NCBI RefSeq assembly: GCF_016836705.1
Contig: NZ_JAFCGY010000021.1
Span: forward strand, 1 to 64,000
DNA length: 64,000 nt
DNA from: Mesorhizobium caraganae
GTDB taxonomy: Bacteria; Pseudomonadota; Alphaproteobacteria; Rhizobiales; Rhizobiaceae
Direction: 5' to 3'
Shown in pieces: positions 17,744 through 25,536 of this stretch. Position numbers and translations under genes: made by a program. The notes beneath the pieces were generated by a model. That model was not told the DNA's origin and searched no databases. It saw only the letters and a program-made list of their open reading frames with translations. Numbering within the stretch: position 1 is the stretch's first letter; every line of letters starts with the position of its first letter.

Positions 17744-18520
17744 TTACTGTCCCAGCGGCAGCATCATCAGGCGGCCAAACTCAGGGCGCGGTGTCCCGTC
17801 GCCGCAAAGCCGCAAGCAATTCCAGGCGCTGGCCTGGTTGCTGGTCACCACCGGGCGGTCGATCGCCTCTTCCATGCCGGGAACCGCGAGCGCGCCGCGC
17901 AGCGCGGTGCAGGATACGAACAGCGCATCGGCTTCAGCGTGCGTCGCCTCGCGCGCCAGTTCGACAATGGATGCCGGCGCAATGCGCGCCATCTCGCGGT
18001 CATCCTCGAAACCGAGGCAAGTGAAGCTGAGGATCTCGAAACCCCGCGCCGCAAAATAGGCGGCCATCGGCCTAGAGGTCTCGACGGTGTAAGGGGTGAG
18101 GATGCTGATCTTCTTGGCGCCCAAAGCCTTCAGTCCGCGCTCGCCGGCCATCGGCGGTGTGACGACGGGAACGCCTGATTTGGCAGACTGGATTGCCGCC
18201 TCGATCTCGGCGTCGCCGATCACCACAGAGGCGGAGGTGCAGGAATAGCAGATGGCGTCGAGGCTCTCGTCGGGCAGGATGAGTGCCGCGCCGGCCGCCA
18301 GCTCCGGCTGCATCTTGCGCAAATTCTCCGGCGTGGTCGGGTTCTTGTAGGGGATGCGCGCGACATAGACACCGACCCGCTCGCTCGCCACCATGCGGCG
18401 GAAGTCCGGCTCGCTGGTGTGGTCGGTGGCAAGGATGATCAGGCCGACGCGCTTTTCCAGCGGGCGCGCGTCGAGCGCCGGCCTTGCCGGCATCAGCCTG
18501 ATTTCGGGCAGCGGTTTCAT
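17744..18520 (-). CDS. eutA: Ectoine utilisation protein EutA, Asp/maleate racemase-isomerase-like
   Basis: The protein has 258 aa from the ATG at 18520; a longer frame up to 18835 would overlap ehuD and is rejected. It belongs to the Asp/Glu/hydantoin racemase and maleate isomerase superfamily. The two catalytic-type cysteines are seen: one in AICYSCTSAS (Cys91/Cys94) and one in FVSCTALRG (Cys204). EutA is proposed to change the stereochemistry of hydroxyectoine or a derivative ahead of EutB and EutC. It starts 8 nt after the ehuD stop and so follows the transporter genes in one unit. Confidence 0.9.
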   Translation of the reverse strand: MKPLPEIRLMPARPALDARPLEKRVGLIILATDHTSEPDFRRMVASERVGVYVARIPYKNPTTPENLRKMQPELAAGAALILPDESLDAICYSCTSASVVIGDAEIEAAIQSAKSGVPVVTPPMAGERGLKALGAKKISILTPYTVETSRPMAAYFAARGFEILSFTCLGFEDDREMARIAPASIVELAREATHAEADALFVSCTALRGALAVPGMEEAIDRPVVTSNQASAWNCLRLCGDGTPRPEFGRLMMLPLGQ

Positions 18521-18528
18521 CTTGAGAA

Positions 18529-19188
18529 TTACCTTTCGATCTTGCCGTAGCGATGTTCCAGCCAGCGCAACAGCACGACCGAAAAGAGGCTGATGACGAG
18601 GAAGAAAGCGCCGACCAGCGTGATCGGCTCGATGTAGCGATAATAGGTGTTGGCGACGCTCTTGGCCTGGTTCATCAGCTCCAGCACGGTGATCGCCGAC
18701 AGCAGCGGCGTCTCCTTGAACATGGCGATGAAATAATTGGCCAGCGCGGGAATCATCGGCGGGATGGCCTGCGGAATGATGATGTTGGTCCAGGTCTGCG
18801 TGGCGCTCAGATTGCAGGCCTTGGCGGCTTCCCACTGGCCGCGCGGCACGTTGTCGATGCCGGCGCGATAAACCTCCGCAGTGTAGGTGCCGTAGTGCAG
18901 ACCAAGCCCGATGACGCCTGCGACCAGCGGCGGCAACAGGATGCCGAAATCCGGCAGCACGTAGAAGATGAAATAGAGCTGCACCAGAAGCGGCGTGCCG
19001 CGGATGAATTCAGCCGCCCAGCCGACGGTGCGTGACAGAACCTTGTTGGGCGAGCGCCGCGCCAACGCGATGCCCAGGCCGACGATCGCAGCCAGCACGG
19101 AGCCGAGCAGCGTCGCCAGGATGGTGATCTTCACGCCCTGGATCAGCGTCGGCATGATCTCCCAGACAAAGTTCCAATCCCACTCCAT
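18529..19188 (-). CDS. ehuD: Ectoine/hydroxyectoine ABC transporter permease EhuD
   Basis: The protein has 219 aa with about five membrane helices, from the polar amino acid uptake (HisM/GlnP) permease family. The family N-terminus (ILATLLGSVLAAIVGLGIAL), the RGTPLLVQLYFIFYVLP motif and the EAA loop GQWEAAKACNLSATQTWTNIIIPQA are all present. Its ATG overlaps the ehuC stop (TGATG), indicating translational coupling. With EhuC it forms the membrane pore of the EhuABCD importer. Confidence 0.94.
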   Translation of the reverse strand: MEWDWNFVWEIMPTLIQGVKITILATLLGSVLAAIVGLGIALARRSPNKVLSRTVGWAAEFIRGTPLLVQLYFIFYVLPDFGILLPPLVAGVIGLGLHYGTYTAEVYRAGIDNVPRGQWEAAKACNLSATQTWTNIIIPQAIPPMIPALANYFIAMFKETPLLSAITVLELMNQAKSVANTYYRYIEPITLVGAFFLVISLFSVVLLRWLEHRYGKIER

Positions 19189-19847
19189 CAGACGCGCACC
19201 CCATCGAGGCCACGCGCCATGCGGCGTTCCAGAGAACGCACGCCCCAGGAGATGATTAGCGCCAGCGCGAAATAGATGATCAGGATGGTGGTGAACGGCA
19301 CCAGCGTGTTGCCAGTTTGCGAGCGCACGACCTGCGCCTGAAAAGTGAGATCGGCGAGCGAGATCAGCGACACCACGGAAGTCGCCTTCAGCAATTCGAT
19401 GGCGTTGTTGCCGAAGGTCGGCAGCATGATCAGCAGCGCCTGCGGCAGGATAACGTGGCGCATGCCTTGCCAGCGGCCGAGATTGAGCGCGATGCAGGCC
19501 TCATATTGTTCGCGACCGACCGACTGGATGGCGCCGCGCACCACTTCCGCCGCATAGGCGCCGACATTGAGGCCCAGCGCCAGCACGCCGGCCTGCAGCG
19601 GGGTCAGCTCGAGGCCGATCAACGGCAACACGAAATAGGCAAAGAACAGCTGCACGAAGATCGAGGTGCCGCGGAAGAATTCGATGTAGACGGTTGCCAG
19701 CCAGCGCAGCGCAAAGAAGCGCGACACGCGCCCCATGCCGGCAAGGAAGGCCATGATCAGCGCAAGCACCGACCCCATCAGCGTCAGCTCGATGGTGACT
19801 AGCGCTCCCTGCAATATCAGGCCGAGATAGCCGGACCACTGGGTCAT
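19188..19847 (-). CDS. ehuC: Ectoine/hydroxyectoine ABC transporter permease EhuC
   Basis: The protein has 219 aa from the ATG at 19847 and about five membrane helices. RGTSIFVQLFFAYFVLP and the EAA loop GREQYEACIALNLGRWQGMRHVILPQA mark a polar amino acid/ectoine-type permease. It pairs with EhuD, which overlaps it by one base. The gap upstream to ehuB (246 nt) is unusually long for this operon and holds repeat elements, so ehuC translation depends on its own initiation site. Confidence 0.94.
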   Translation of the reverse strand: MTQWSGYLGLILQGALVTIELTLMGSVLALIMAFLAGMGRVSRFFALRWLATVYIEFFRGTSIFVQLFFAYFVLPLIGLELTPLQAGVLALGLNVGAYAAEVVRGAIQSVGREQYEACIALNLGRWQGMRHVILPQALLIMLPTFGNNAIELLKATSVVSLISLADLTFQAQVVRSQTGNTLVPFTTILIIYFALALIISWGVRSLERRMARGLDGVRV

Positions 19848-19880
19848 TCGGTTAGAGGTTCCCACGTTTGGTTCTAGGAT

Positions 19881-20085
19881 CCTTCTCGCCGTTCACGGGG
19901 GCGAGGAGTGGTCCGCAGAGCGGATGAAAAGCCAATTGCTTGGCTTTTCGAATGACGAGCGCCCGTAGCATAGCGAAGGGCGATGCCGGCAGGCAGTTGA
20001 GGGGCAGAGCCAGCCTCTCAAGGGAAAGCGCCGCCCCTCTCCGTCACTTCGTGGCACCTTCTCCCCGTATACGGGAGAAGGCAAA
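19881..20085. repeat. Rhizobial intergenic repeat block between ehuB and ehuC
   Basis: The 246-nt gap holds two dyads: CCTTCTCGCCGTTCACGGGGGCGAGG at 19881-19906 and CCTTCTCCCCGTATACGGGAGAAGG at 20057-20081. The second is preceded by CCCCTCTCCGTCACTTCGTGGCAC, a wording I associate with dispersed rhizobial palindromic elements. Both can fold on the leftward transcript just after the ehuB stop. A stabilising or partly terminating role that raises binding-protein mRNA over permease mRNA is plausible but unproven. Confidence 0.55.
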
Positions 20086-20093
20086 GAGGCGCG

Positions 20094-20945
20094 CTATTTC
20101 GCGGCGCAGAGCTTGTCTCGGCTCGTTGACATCGCTGCTGCCGCCGAGAAGCCGTAGGGCTCGATGATTTTGGCGAAGTCGCCGGATTTCTTCAGCTTGG
20201 CCAGTTGGACATCGAAGGCATCGCGCAATGCCTCATCGCCCTTCTTGAAGGCGGCGCCGTCGCAATAGACCGGCGCACCTTGCACAGGCGCAATGACCTC
20301 GAGGTTCGGGTCGGCAGCCTTTTTGACGAGGTCGTTGATCGACAGAACGGGCAGGGAGTAGGCATCGATGCGGCCGTCCTGCAGCATCTTCAGGCCGCTC
20401 TGGCCGTCGGGCACGACGATGACGCGTTCGCGCGGCACGCCGGCGTTGAGCGCCAGCTTCTCTTCGGTGCCGCCGCCCGGCGCGCCGATCGTGGCTGACG
20501 TGTCCTTGGCGACATCCTCGTAGCTCTTGAAGCCCTTCGGATTGCCCTTCTTCACCAGCATCGCCTCGGCGTCGCACAGCACCGGTTCCGAATAGACGAC
20601 CGCCGCGCAGCGCTCCGGCTTCATGAACAGGCCGGCGGTGACGACGTCGAAGCGGCCGGCCTGCAGTCCGGGGATCATGGCGCCATACTCTGAGATCGAC
20701 GCGACGATGTCGCCAACGCCGAGACGCTTGAAGATCTCGCGGGCCACGTCGGGCGCCGCGCCCGAAACCTTGCCGTCGGCGGCGACCGCCGTATAGGGCG
20801 GCTCGTTGGCGATCGCGACTCGGGCAAAGCCCTGCGCCTTCAGCTGCTCGAGCTTACTGTCATCGGCCGAACCGGTGCTTGAAGCCACGAGTACCGCCGT
20901 CAGTGCGAGACCGGCGACGCCGGCCAGAATGCCAAGTTTCTTCAT
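20094..20945 (-). CDS. ehuB: Ectoine/hydroxyectoine-binding periplasmic protein EhuB
   Basis: The protein has 283 aa from the ATG at 20945, preceded by a strong AAGGAG. A signal peptide (MKKLGILAGVAGLALTAVL, cleavage near residue 27) is followed by a family 3 solute-binding fold: RVAIANEPPYTAV, APDVAREIFKRLG, EYGAMIPGLQAGRFDVV, GLFMKPERC and DGRIDAYSLP. The EPPYT and GLFMKPER words lie where EhuB of Sinorhizobium binds ectoine through an aromatic cage. The neighbouring ehuA, ehuC and ehuD complete the importer. A longer frame to 21017 exists but would precede the signal peptide and is rejected. Confidence 0.94.
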   Translation of the reverse strand: MKKLGILAGVAGLALTAVLVASSTGSADDSKLEQLKAQGFARVAIANEPPYTAVAADGKVSGAAPDVAREIFKRLGVGDIVASISEYGAMIPGLQAGRFDVVTAGLFMKPERCAAVVYSEPVLCDAEAMLVKKGNPKGFKSYEDVAKDTSATIGAPGGGTEEKLALNAGVPRERVIVVPDGQSGLKMLQDGRIDAYSLPVLSINDLVKKAADPNLEVIAPVQGAPVYCDGAAFKKGDEALRDAFDVQLAKLKKSGDFAKIIEPYGFSAAAAMSTSRDKLCAAK

Positions 20946-21009
20946 TGTTCCCAACTCCTTGTTTGTCTTCTTGGTTTTGTCTGGGGCAGTCTTCCGCCCC
21001 GCAAAGCGG

Positions 21010-21795
21010 TCAGACACGATGCCCGGCCGCGATGATCTTCTTCAGGAAGCCTTGTGTGCGCTCCTGCTTGGGATGGCGGAAAATCTCGTCGGGCTTGCCT
21101 TCCTCGACGATCCTGCCGCGGTCGAAAAACAGCACGCGGTCGGCGAAGTCGTGGGCAAAGCCCATCTCGTGGGTGACGAGCAGCATGGTCATGTCGGTCT
21201 CGGCGGCAAGCTTGCGCATGACGTTGAGCACCTCTTCGACCAGCTCCGGATCGAGCGCCGACGTCACCTCGTCGAACAGCATGATCTTTGGCGACAGCGC
21301 CAGCGCACGCGCAATCGCCACGCGCTGCTTCTGGCCGCCGGACAATTGCGCCGGCATCGACTTCGCCTTGTCGGCCATGCCGACCATGTCGAGCAGTTCC
21401 ATTGCCCGCTTTTCGGCAGCGGCGCGCGGCGTGCCCTTGGTCAGCATCGGCGCCAGGGTGACATTGTCCATGACGCATTTGTGCGGAAAGAGATTGAACA
21501 GCTGGAAGACCATGCCGATCTTCTGGCGCATCTTGGTCAAATGCCGCTCGTCGGCGGGCAGCAGCTGGCCATTGCGCTCCATGTGATAGAGCTGCTCGCC
21601 ATCGATCTGGATATGGCCGCCGTCGATCTTCTCAAGTGTCATCAGGATGCGCAGGATCGTCGTCTTGCCCGAGCCGGACGGGCCGATCAGCGCCAGCTTC
21701 TCGCCCGGCATGACCTGCATCGACAGGCCGTCGAGCACCTTGAACGAGCCGAAGCTCTTCGAAATGGCGTCGACCTTGATGATGGGTGTGGACAA
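21010..21795 (-). CDS. ehuA: Ectoine/hydroxyectoine ABC transporter ATPase EhuA
   Basis: The protein is about 261 aa if it starts at the TTG at 21795, which follows AGGGGAAA; a second TTG at 21849 would run through the candidate promoter/operator. Walker A GPSGSGKT spans residues 38-45. The Q-loop MVFQLFNLF, signature [15 protein letters not shown], Walker [13 protein letters not shown] and switch His in LVTHEMGF are all intact. It is the polar-amino-acid-type ATPase driving EhuCD and the first structural gene of the leftward arm, 124 nt downstream of enuR. Confidence 0.93.
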   Translation of the reverse strand: MSTPIIKVDAISKSFGSFKVLDGLSMQVMPGEKLALIGPSGSGKTTILRILMTLEKIDGGHIQIDGEQLYHMERNGQLLPADERHLTKMRQKIGMVFQLFNLFPHKCVMDNVTLAPMLTKGTPRAAAEKRAMELLDMVGMADKAKSMPAQLSGGQKQRVAIARALALSPKIMLFDEVTSALDPELVEEVLNVMRKLAAETDMTMLLVTHEMGFAHDFADRVLFFDRGRIVEEGKPDEIFRHPKQERTQGFLKKIIAAGHRV

Positions 21796-21850
21796 ATGAA
21801 TTTCCCCTGCTGGAGAAGCCTGTGCCCTTAACGATGCGGAAGGCGCCAAA

Positions 21851-21884
21851 TCATGTCAATTGGGAAAATAATATCATGACAATA
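21851..21884. promoter_or_regulatory. Candidate EnuR operator/promoter upstream of ehuA
   Basis: The 124-nt gap between enuR and ehuA turns A/T-rich here. It contains TCATGTCAATTG (21851-21862) followed 11 nt later by the related TCATGACAAT (21874-21883), a spaced pair. The reverse complement of the first, CAATTGACA, recurs exactly at 23331-23339 in front of doeX. Shared words at both outputs of the divergent cluster suggest binding sites for EnuR or DoeX; this is inference. Confidence 0.5.
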
Positions 21885-21919
21885 TTTCCGCGACCGCACA
21901 ATTTCAGGGCAATTTCCGC

Positions 21920-23305
21920 TCAGATTGCGAGCAGCAGGTGCTCCGGATCGCCAAGCAGCAGCTTGGTGACAACGCCGAGGCCGGCGCGCAGTTCCCCTTC
22001 GGTGGTCGAGCCCAGCGAAATGCGCACCGCCGGATGCCAGGGCGAGTCCGAGATGCGGAAGGACATGCCGGGCGCAATCGCGACGCCCTGAAGGCGAGCC
22101 TGGGCGACAAAGCTCTCCTCGGCGCGGTCGGCCGGCAATTGCAGCCAGATATGCAGCCCGTCGCGCCGGGCGCAGTAATCGACCCCGGCCAGCACTTCGG
22201 CCGCGATGTCCTGGCGCCGCCGCAAGGCCGCGCGCTGCCAGCGCACGAGCTCCATCGCCGTACCGTCAGTGACCCATTTGGTGGCGATCTCGGCCACCAA
22301 CGGCGTCGCCATCCAGTTGGACACCAGATGCCGGTTGGCCACAGCCGCGACGTAGCGGTCGGGCGCGGCGAGGTAGCCGATGCGCAGGCCGGGCACGGTG
22401 ATCTTGGTGAAGGACGTAACGTAAAGCGTGCGCTCCGGCGCAAAGGCGGCGACCGGCGGCGGCCGGTCCTCAACCAGCGGACCCAGCACATCGTTCTCGA
22501 TAATAGCGATGTCATGCTTGCGCGCGACCGCGGCAATCTCTTCGCGCCGACGCGCATCCATCAGCGTGGCCGTCGGGTTGATCACCGAAGGCTGCACGAA
22601 GACCGCACGAATGTCGGCGAGACGGCAGGCCTCGTCGAGCGCTTCCGGAATCAGGCCATTGCCGTCGATCGGCAGGCCTTCGAGGTTGAAACCGAGATAA
22701 CGCGCCAGCGGCACCAGCGTGTGGTGGCCGATGGCTTCGGTGGCGACGGTCGAGCCCGGCGGCGCCACGCTCATCAACGCGACCGTCATCCCCGCGGTGG
22801 CGCCGTTGGTGAGACTGATATTCTGCGCGGAAATGTCGAGCCCGCACAGTCTCAGCCAGTCCACCGCCACCGCGCGGTGGCGCGGAAATACCATGTTGGG
22901 CCGGAACGACAGCGCCGAACTCGACGGCAGGTTTTCGGCGAGCCAGCCCAGCGCCTGCTTCAGCCGCTCCAGATGCATCGGCTCGCAGACCGGCTTCAGG
23001 ATCGAGAGGTCGATGACTTCGCCGAGGCGCTCCGGCAGATAGGGCGGCTCCGGCTCGCGGCGCTGCGTCTGGACAAAGCTGCCGCGGCCGATCTCGCCCG
23101 AAATCAGGCCGCGCCGGATGAGTTCCTCATAGGCGCGGCTGACCGTCTGCACCGACAATTTGAGATCATCTGCCAGCCGGCGGTGTGTCGGCAGCCGCGT
23201 GCCATTGGCGAGGCGCCCGTCATGGATGGCGCGCGCAAACTGGTCGGCCAGCGATTGATAGGCCGGCCGGCGAAGGAGCGCGGGATCGGGTTGCCACAAT
23301 GTCAT
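21920..23305 (-). CDS. enuR: MocR/GabR-type regulator of ectoine catabolism, EnuR-like
   Basis: The protein has 461 aa. It has an N-terminal GntR winged helix (residues about 10-80, LADDLKLSVQTVSRAYEELIRRGLI) joined to an aminotransferase fold-type I domain. The PLP lysine is retained: Lys301 in VTSFTKITVPGLRIGY. EnuR proteins repress ectoine catabolic genes and are released when PLP-bound protein reacts with N-alpha-acetyl-diaminobutyrate or diaminobutyrate, intermediates made by DoeA and DoeB. It lies between ehuA (same strand) and divergent doeX, the usual place for this regulator. Confidence 0.9.
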   Translation of the reverse strand: MTLWQPDPALLRRPAYQSLADQFARAIHDGRLANGTRLPTHRRLADDLKLSVQTVSRAYEELIRRGLISGEIGRGSFVQTQRREPEPPYLPERLGEVIDLSILKPVCEPMHLERLKQALGWLAENLPSSSALSFRPNMVFPRHRAVAVDWLRLCGLDISAQNISLTNGATAGMTVALMSVAPPGSTVATEAIGHHTLVPLARYLGFNLEGLPIDGNGLIPEALDEACRLADIRAVFVQPSVINPTATLMDARRREEIAAVARKHDIAIIENDVLGPLVEDRPPPVAAFAPERTLYVTSFTKITVPGLRIGYLAAPDRYVAAVANRHLVSNWMATPLVAEIATKWVTDGTAMELVRWQRAALRRRQDIAAEVLAGVDYCARRDGLHIWLQLPADRAEESFVAQARLQGVAIAPGMSFRISDSPWHPAVRISLGSTTEGELRAGLGVVTKLLLGDPEHLLLAI

Positions 23306-23345
23306 GACTTATTAGAGATCGAAATCAGTGCAATTGACAATCGAA
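23299..23345. promoter_or_regulatory. Divergent enuR/doeX control region with repeated operator words
   Basis: Only 53 nt separate the divergent starts of enuR and doeX. The region holds GTCATGAC (23301-23308, a palindrome overlapping the enuR start codon) and CAATTGACA (23331-23339), identical on the opposite strand to the word upstream of ehuA. Autoregulation of enuR together with control of doeX-doeC-doeD would follow if these are operators. Confidence 0.5.
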
Positions 23346-23358
23346 ATAATGCGCCGTC

Positions 23359-23880
23359 ATGGTGATGCCGACAAAAAAGCGCACGCCGATGACATCAGCC
23401 AAACTCGACGCGATCGACCTGAAAATCCTCGACGCCATCCAGCGCGACGGGCGCATCACCAAGCTGGCGCTGGCCGAGCAGGTGGGCCTGTCGCCGACGC
23501 CGTGCTGGATGCGGCTGCGCAAGCTGGAAAAGGCCGGCATCATCTCGGGCTATCACGCCAGGATCGCCATGCGCGTCGTGGCGCCGGTCGCCACCGTGCT
23601 GATGGAGGTGACGCTGGCCAGCCACCGCCAGGCCGATTTCGACCGCTTCGAACGCGTCATTCGGGACATCCCCGAGATCGTCGCCTGCTGGTCGGTGGGC
23701 GGCGGCGTCGACTATGTGGTGAAGGTGATGGCGCGCGACATCGACGCCTATCAGCGTCTGGTCGACGGCTTGCTCGAGCGCGAGATCGGCATCGATCGCT
23801 ACTTCACCTACATCGTCACCAAGACGGTGAAGGAAGAGGTGGTGCTTCCGATAGCTGACCTACTACCGGCGTCGGCATAG
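23359..23880 (+). CDS. doeX: Lrp/AsnC-family regulator of the ectoine cluster, DoeX-like
   Basis: The protein has 173 aa. It has an N-terminal AsnC helix-turn-helix (LDAIDLKILDAIQRDGRITKL, then LSPTPCWMRLRKLEKAGII), residues about 14-72, and a C-terminal RAM effector domain (VMEVTLASHRQ..., IVACWSVGGGVDYVVKVMARD). DoeX-type proteins accompany ectoine degradation genes and bind near them in Halomonas. It is the first gene of the rightward doe arm. The next gene starts 130 nt on, so doeC may also have its own promoter. The effector cannot be read from the sequence. Confidence 0.88.
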   Translation: MVMPTKKRTPMTSAKLDAIDLKILDAIQRDGRITKLALAEQVGLSPTPCWMRLRKLEKAGIISGYHARIAMRVVAPVATVLMEVTLASHRQADFDRFERVIRDIPEIVACWSVGGGVDYVVKVMARDIDAYQRLVDGLLEREIGIDRYFTYIVTKTVKEEVVLPIADLLPASA

Positions 23881-24010
23881 GGCCGGAGAGATTGTCTGCT
23901 AAGGCGGCAGAATAGAGAGACTCTCTCTGCGGCCAGGCACGCAAACAGCCTCTCTGTCTGCTCATGACGGATAGGCTTCCCGCATCAGTCCGAACCGGGA
24001 GGCCTCGACC

Positions 24011-25504
24011 ATGTCCGCGCATTTCGCTCGCTCACATCGCCATGAAGCGCTCGACCGACTCACCGACCGCCGGCTGCTGCGCGAACTCGCCTATGTCGAC
24101 GGGCATTGGACGGCAAGCGAGGCGGCGGAAAGTTTCGAGGTCACCGATCCGGCCACCGGTGCGACTGTCGCTTTCGTCGCGGCGCTCGATGCGCGGCAAA
24201 CGACAAAAGCAATCGATGCCGCCGCGCGCGCCTTTCCAGCCTGGCGCTCCCTGTTGTCGCAGGAGCGCTCGAAAATTCTGCGAAAATGGTTCGAACTGAT
24301 CATCGCCGCGAAAGACGATCTTGCTCTGCTGATGACACTGGAACAGGGCAAGCCGCTGCAGGAATCGCTTGGCGAAATCGACTACGCCGCCTCCTTCGTT
24401 GAGTGGTATGCCGAGGAAGCAAAGCGCCTCAATGCCGAGAGCGTCACCAGCCATCTGCCGAACGCCGAGATGATGGTGCGGCGCGAGCCGCTCGGCGTCG
24501 TCGGCATCGTCACGCCATGGAATTTTCCGTCCGCCATGCTGACCCGCAAGGCAGCCGCAGCCCTTGCCGCCGGCTGCACCATCGTCGCGCATCCGTCCTC
24601 GGAAACGCCGCTGTCGGCACTGGCGATGGCTGAACTCGGCGAGCGTGCCGGCCTGTCCGCCGGTGTCTTCAACGTCATCACCGGCAAAGCGGCGACCATC
24701 GTCGGCCGCATGTGTGAGGATGCACGCGTCCGTGCCATGAGCTTCACCGGCTCGACGGAGATCGGCAGGCTGATCGCCGCACAAAGTGCGCCGACGATGA
24801 AGCGGCTGGTGATGGAGCTTGGCGGCCACGCGCCGCTGATCGTGTTTGCGGACGCCGATCTCTACAAGGCCGTGAGCATTGCCATCAACGCCAAGTTCGC
24901 CACATCGGGCCAGGACTGCCTTGCCGCCAACCGCATCTACGTCCAGCGCCCGATCTACGAACACTTCTGCGCCGCCTTCGCCAGGCGCATCGAGGCACTG
25001 CGGACCGGCAATGGGCTTGCCGACGGCACCGACATCGGGCCGCTGATGCATGAGCGCGCCGTCATCAAGGTCGAGGAACAGGTTGCCGATGCCATCGCTC
25101 GCGGCGCGCGGTGCCTCGCCGGCGGCAAGCGACATCAGGCCGGGCCGCTGTTCTACCAGCCGACGCTGCTGGCCGATGTCCCTGACGAGGCGCTGATCAT
25201 GCGCGAGGAGACTTTTGGCCCGGTCGCCGCCGTCACGCCTTTCGATAGCGAGGACGAAGTGATCGCCCGCGCCAACGCCACCGAATACGGCCTCGTCGCC
25301 TATGTCGTCACCGAGAACGGCGGCCGTCAGCAGCGCATCGGCCGCGCGCTCGACTACGGCATGGTCGCCATCAACCGCGTCAAGATCACCGGCGCGCCGA
25401 TCCCGTTCGGCGGTGTCAAGCAATCCGGCATCGGGCGCGAAGGCTCGCGCCACGGGCTGGAGGCTTTCACCGATCTGAAGTACCTCTGCCTGGACGTCGC
25501 ATAA
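24011..25504 (+). CDS. doeC: Aspartate-semialdehyde/succinate-semialdehyde dehydrogenase, DoeC-like
   Basis: The protein has 497 aa from the aldehyde dehydrogenase superfamily. The NAD(P)-binding FTGSTEIG, general base Glu in LVMELGGHAP and nucleophile Cys303 in SGQDCLAANR are present, with the family end GREGSRHGLEAFTDLKYLCLD. Sequence alone resembles NAD-dependent succinate-semialdehyde dehydrogenases. In this cluster the expected substrate is L-aspartate-beta-semialdehyde made by DoeD, giving aspartate. It is followed 33 nt later by the aminotransferase gene. Confidence 0.9.
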   Translation: MSAHFARSHRHEALDRLTDRRLLRELAYVDGHWTASEAAESFEVTDPATGATVAFVAALDARQTTKAIDAAARAFPAWRSLLSQERSKILRKWFELIIAAKDDLALLMTLEQGKPLQESLGEIDYAASFVEWYAEEAKRLNAESVTSHLPNAEMMVRREPLGVVGIVTPWNFPSAMLTRKAAAALAAGCTIVAHPSSETPLSALAMAELGERAGLSAGVFNVITGKAATIVGRMCEDARVRAMSFTGSTEIGRLIAAQSAPTMKRLVMELGGHAPLIVFADADLYKAVSIAINAKFATSGQDCLAANRIYVQRPIYEHFCAAFARRIEALRTGNGLADGTDIGPLMHERAVIKVEEQVADAIARGARCLAGGKRHQAGPLFYQPTLLADVPDEALIMREETFGPVAAVTPFDSEDEVIARANATEYGLVAYVVTENGGRQQRIGRALDYGMVAINRVKITGAPIPFGGVKQSGIGREGSRHGLEAFTDLKYLCLDVA

Positions 25505-25536
25505 GTCCGTCCGGCCAGCTCTCAAGGAGTCAAGAA

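Noticed and set aside
21938-23365. Rightward open frame of 475 codons
   Set aside because: It is the antisense shadow of enuR; the product is Arg/His-rich with no domain, while the opposite strand has a full MocR architecture.
24032-25525. Leftward open frame of 497 codons
   Set aside because: It is antisense to doeC, which has all aldehyde dehydrogenase motifs; high-GC codon bias commonly opens such shadows.
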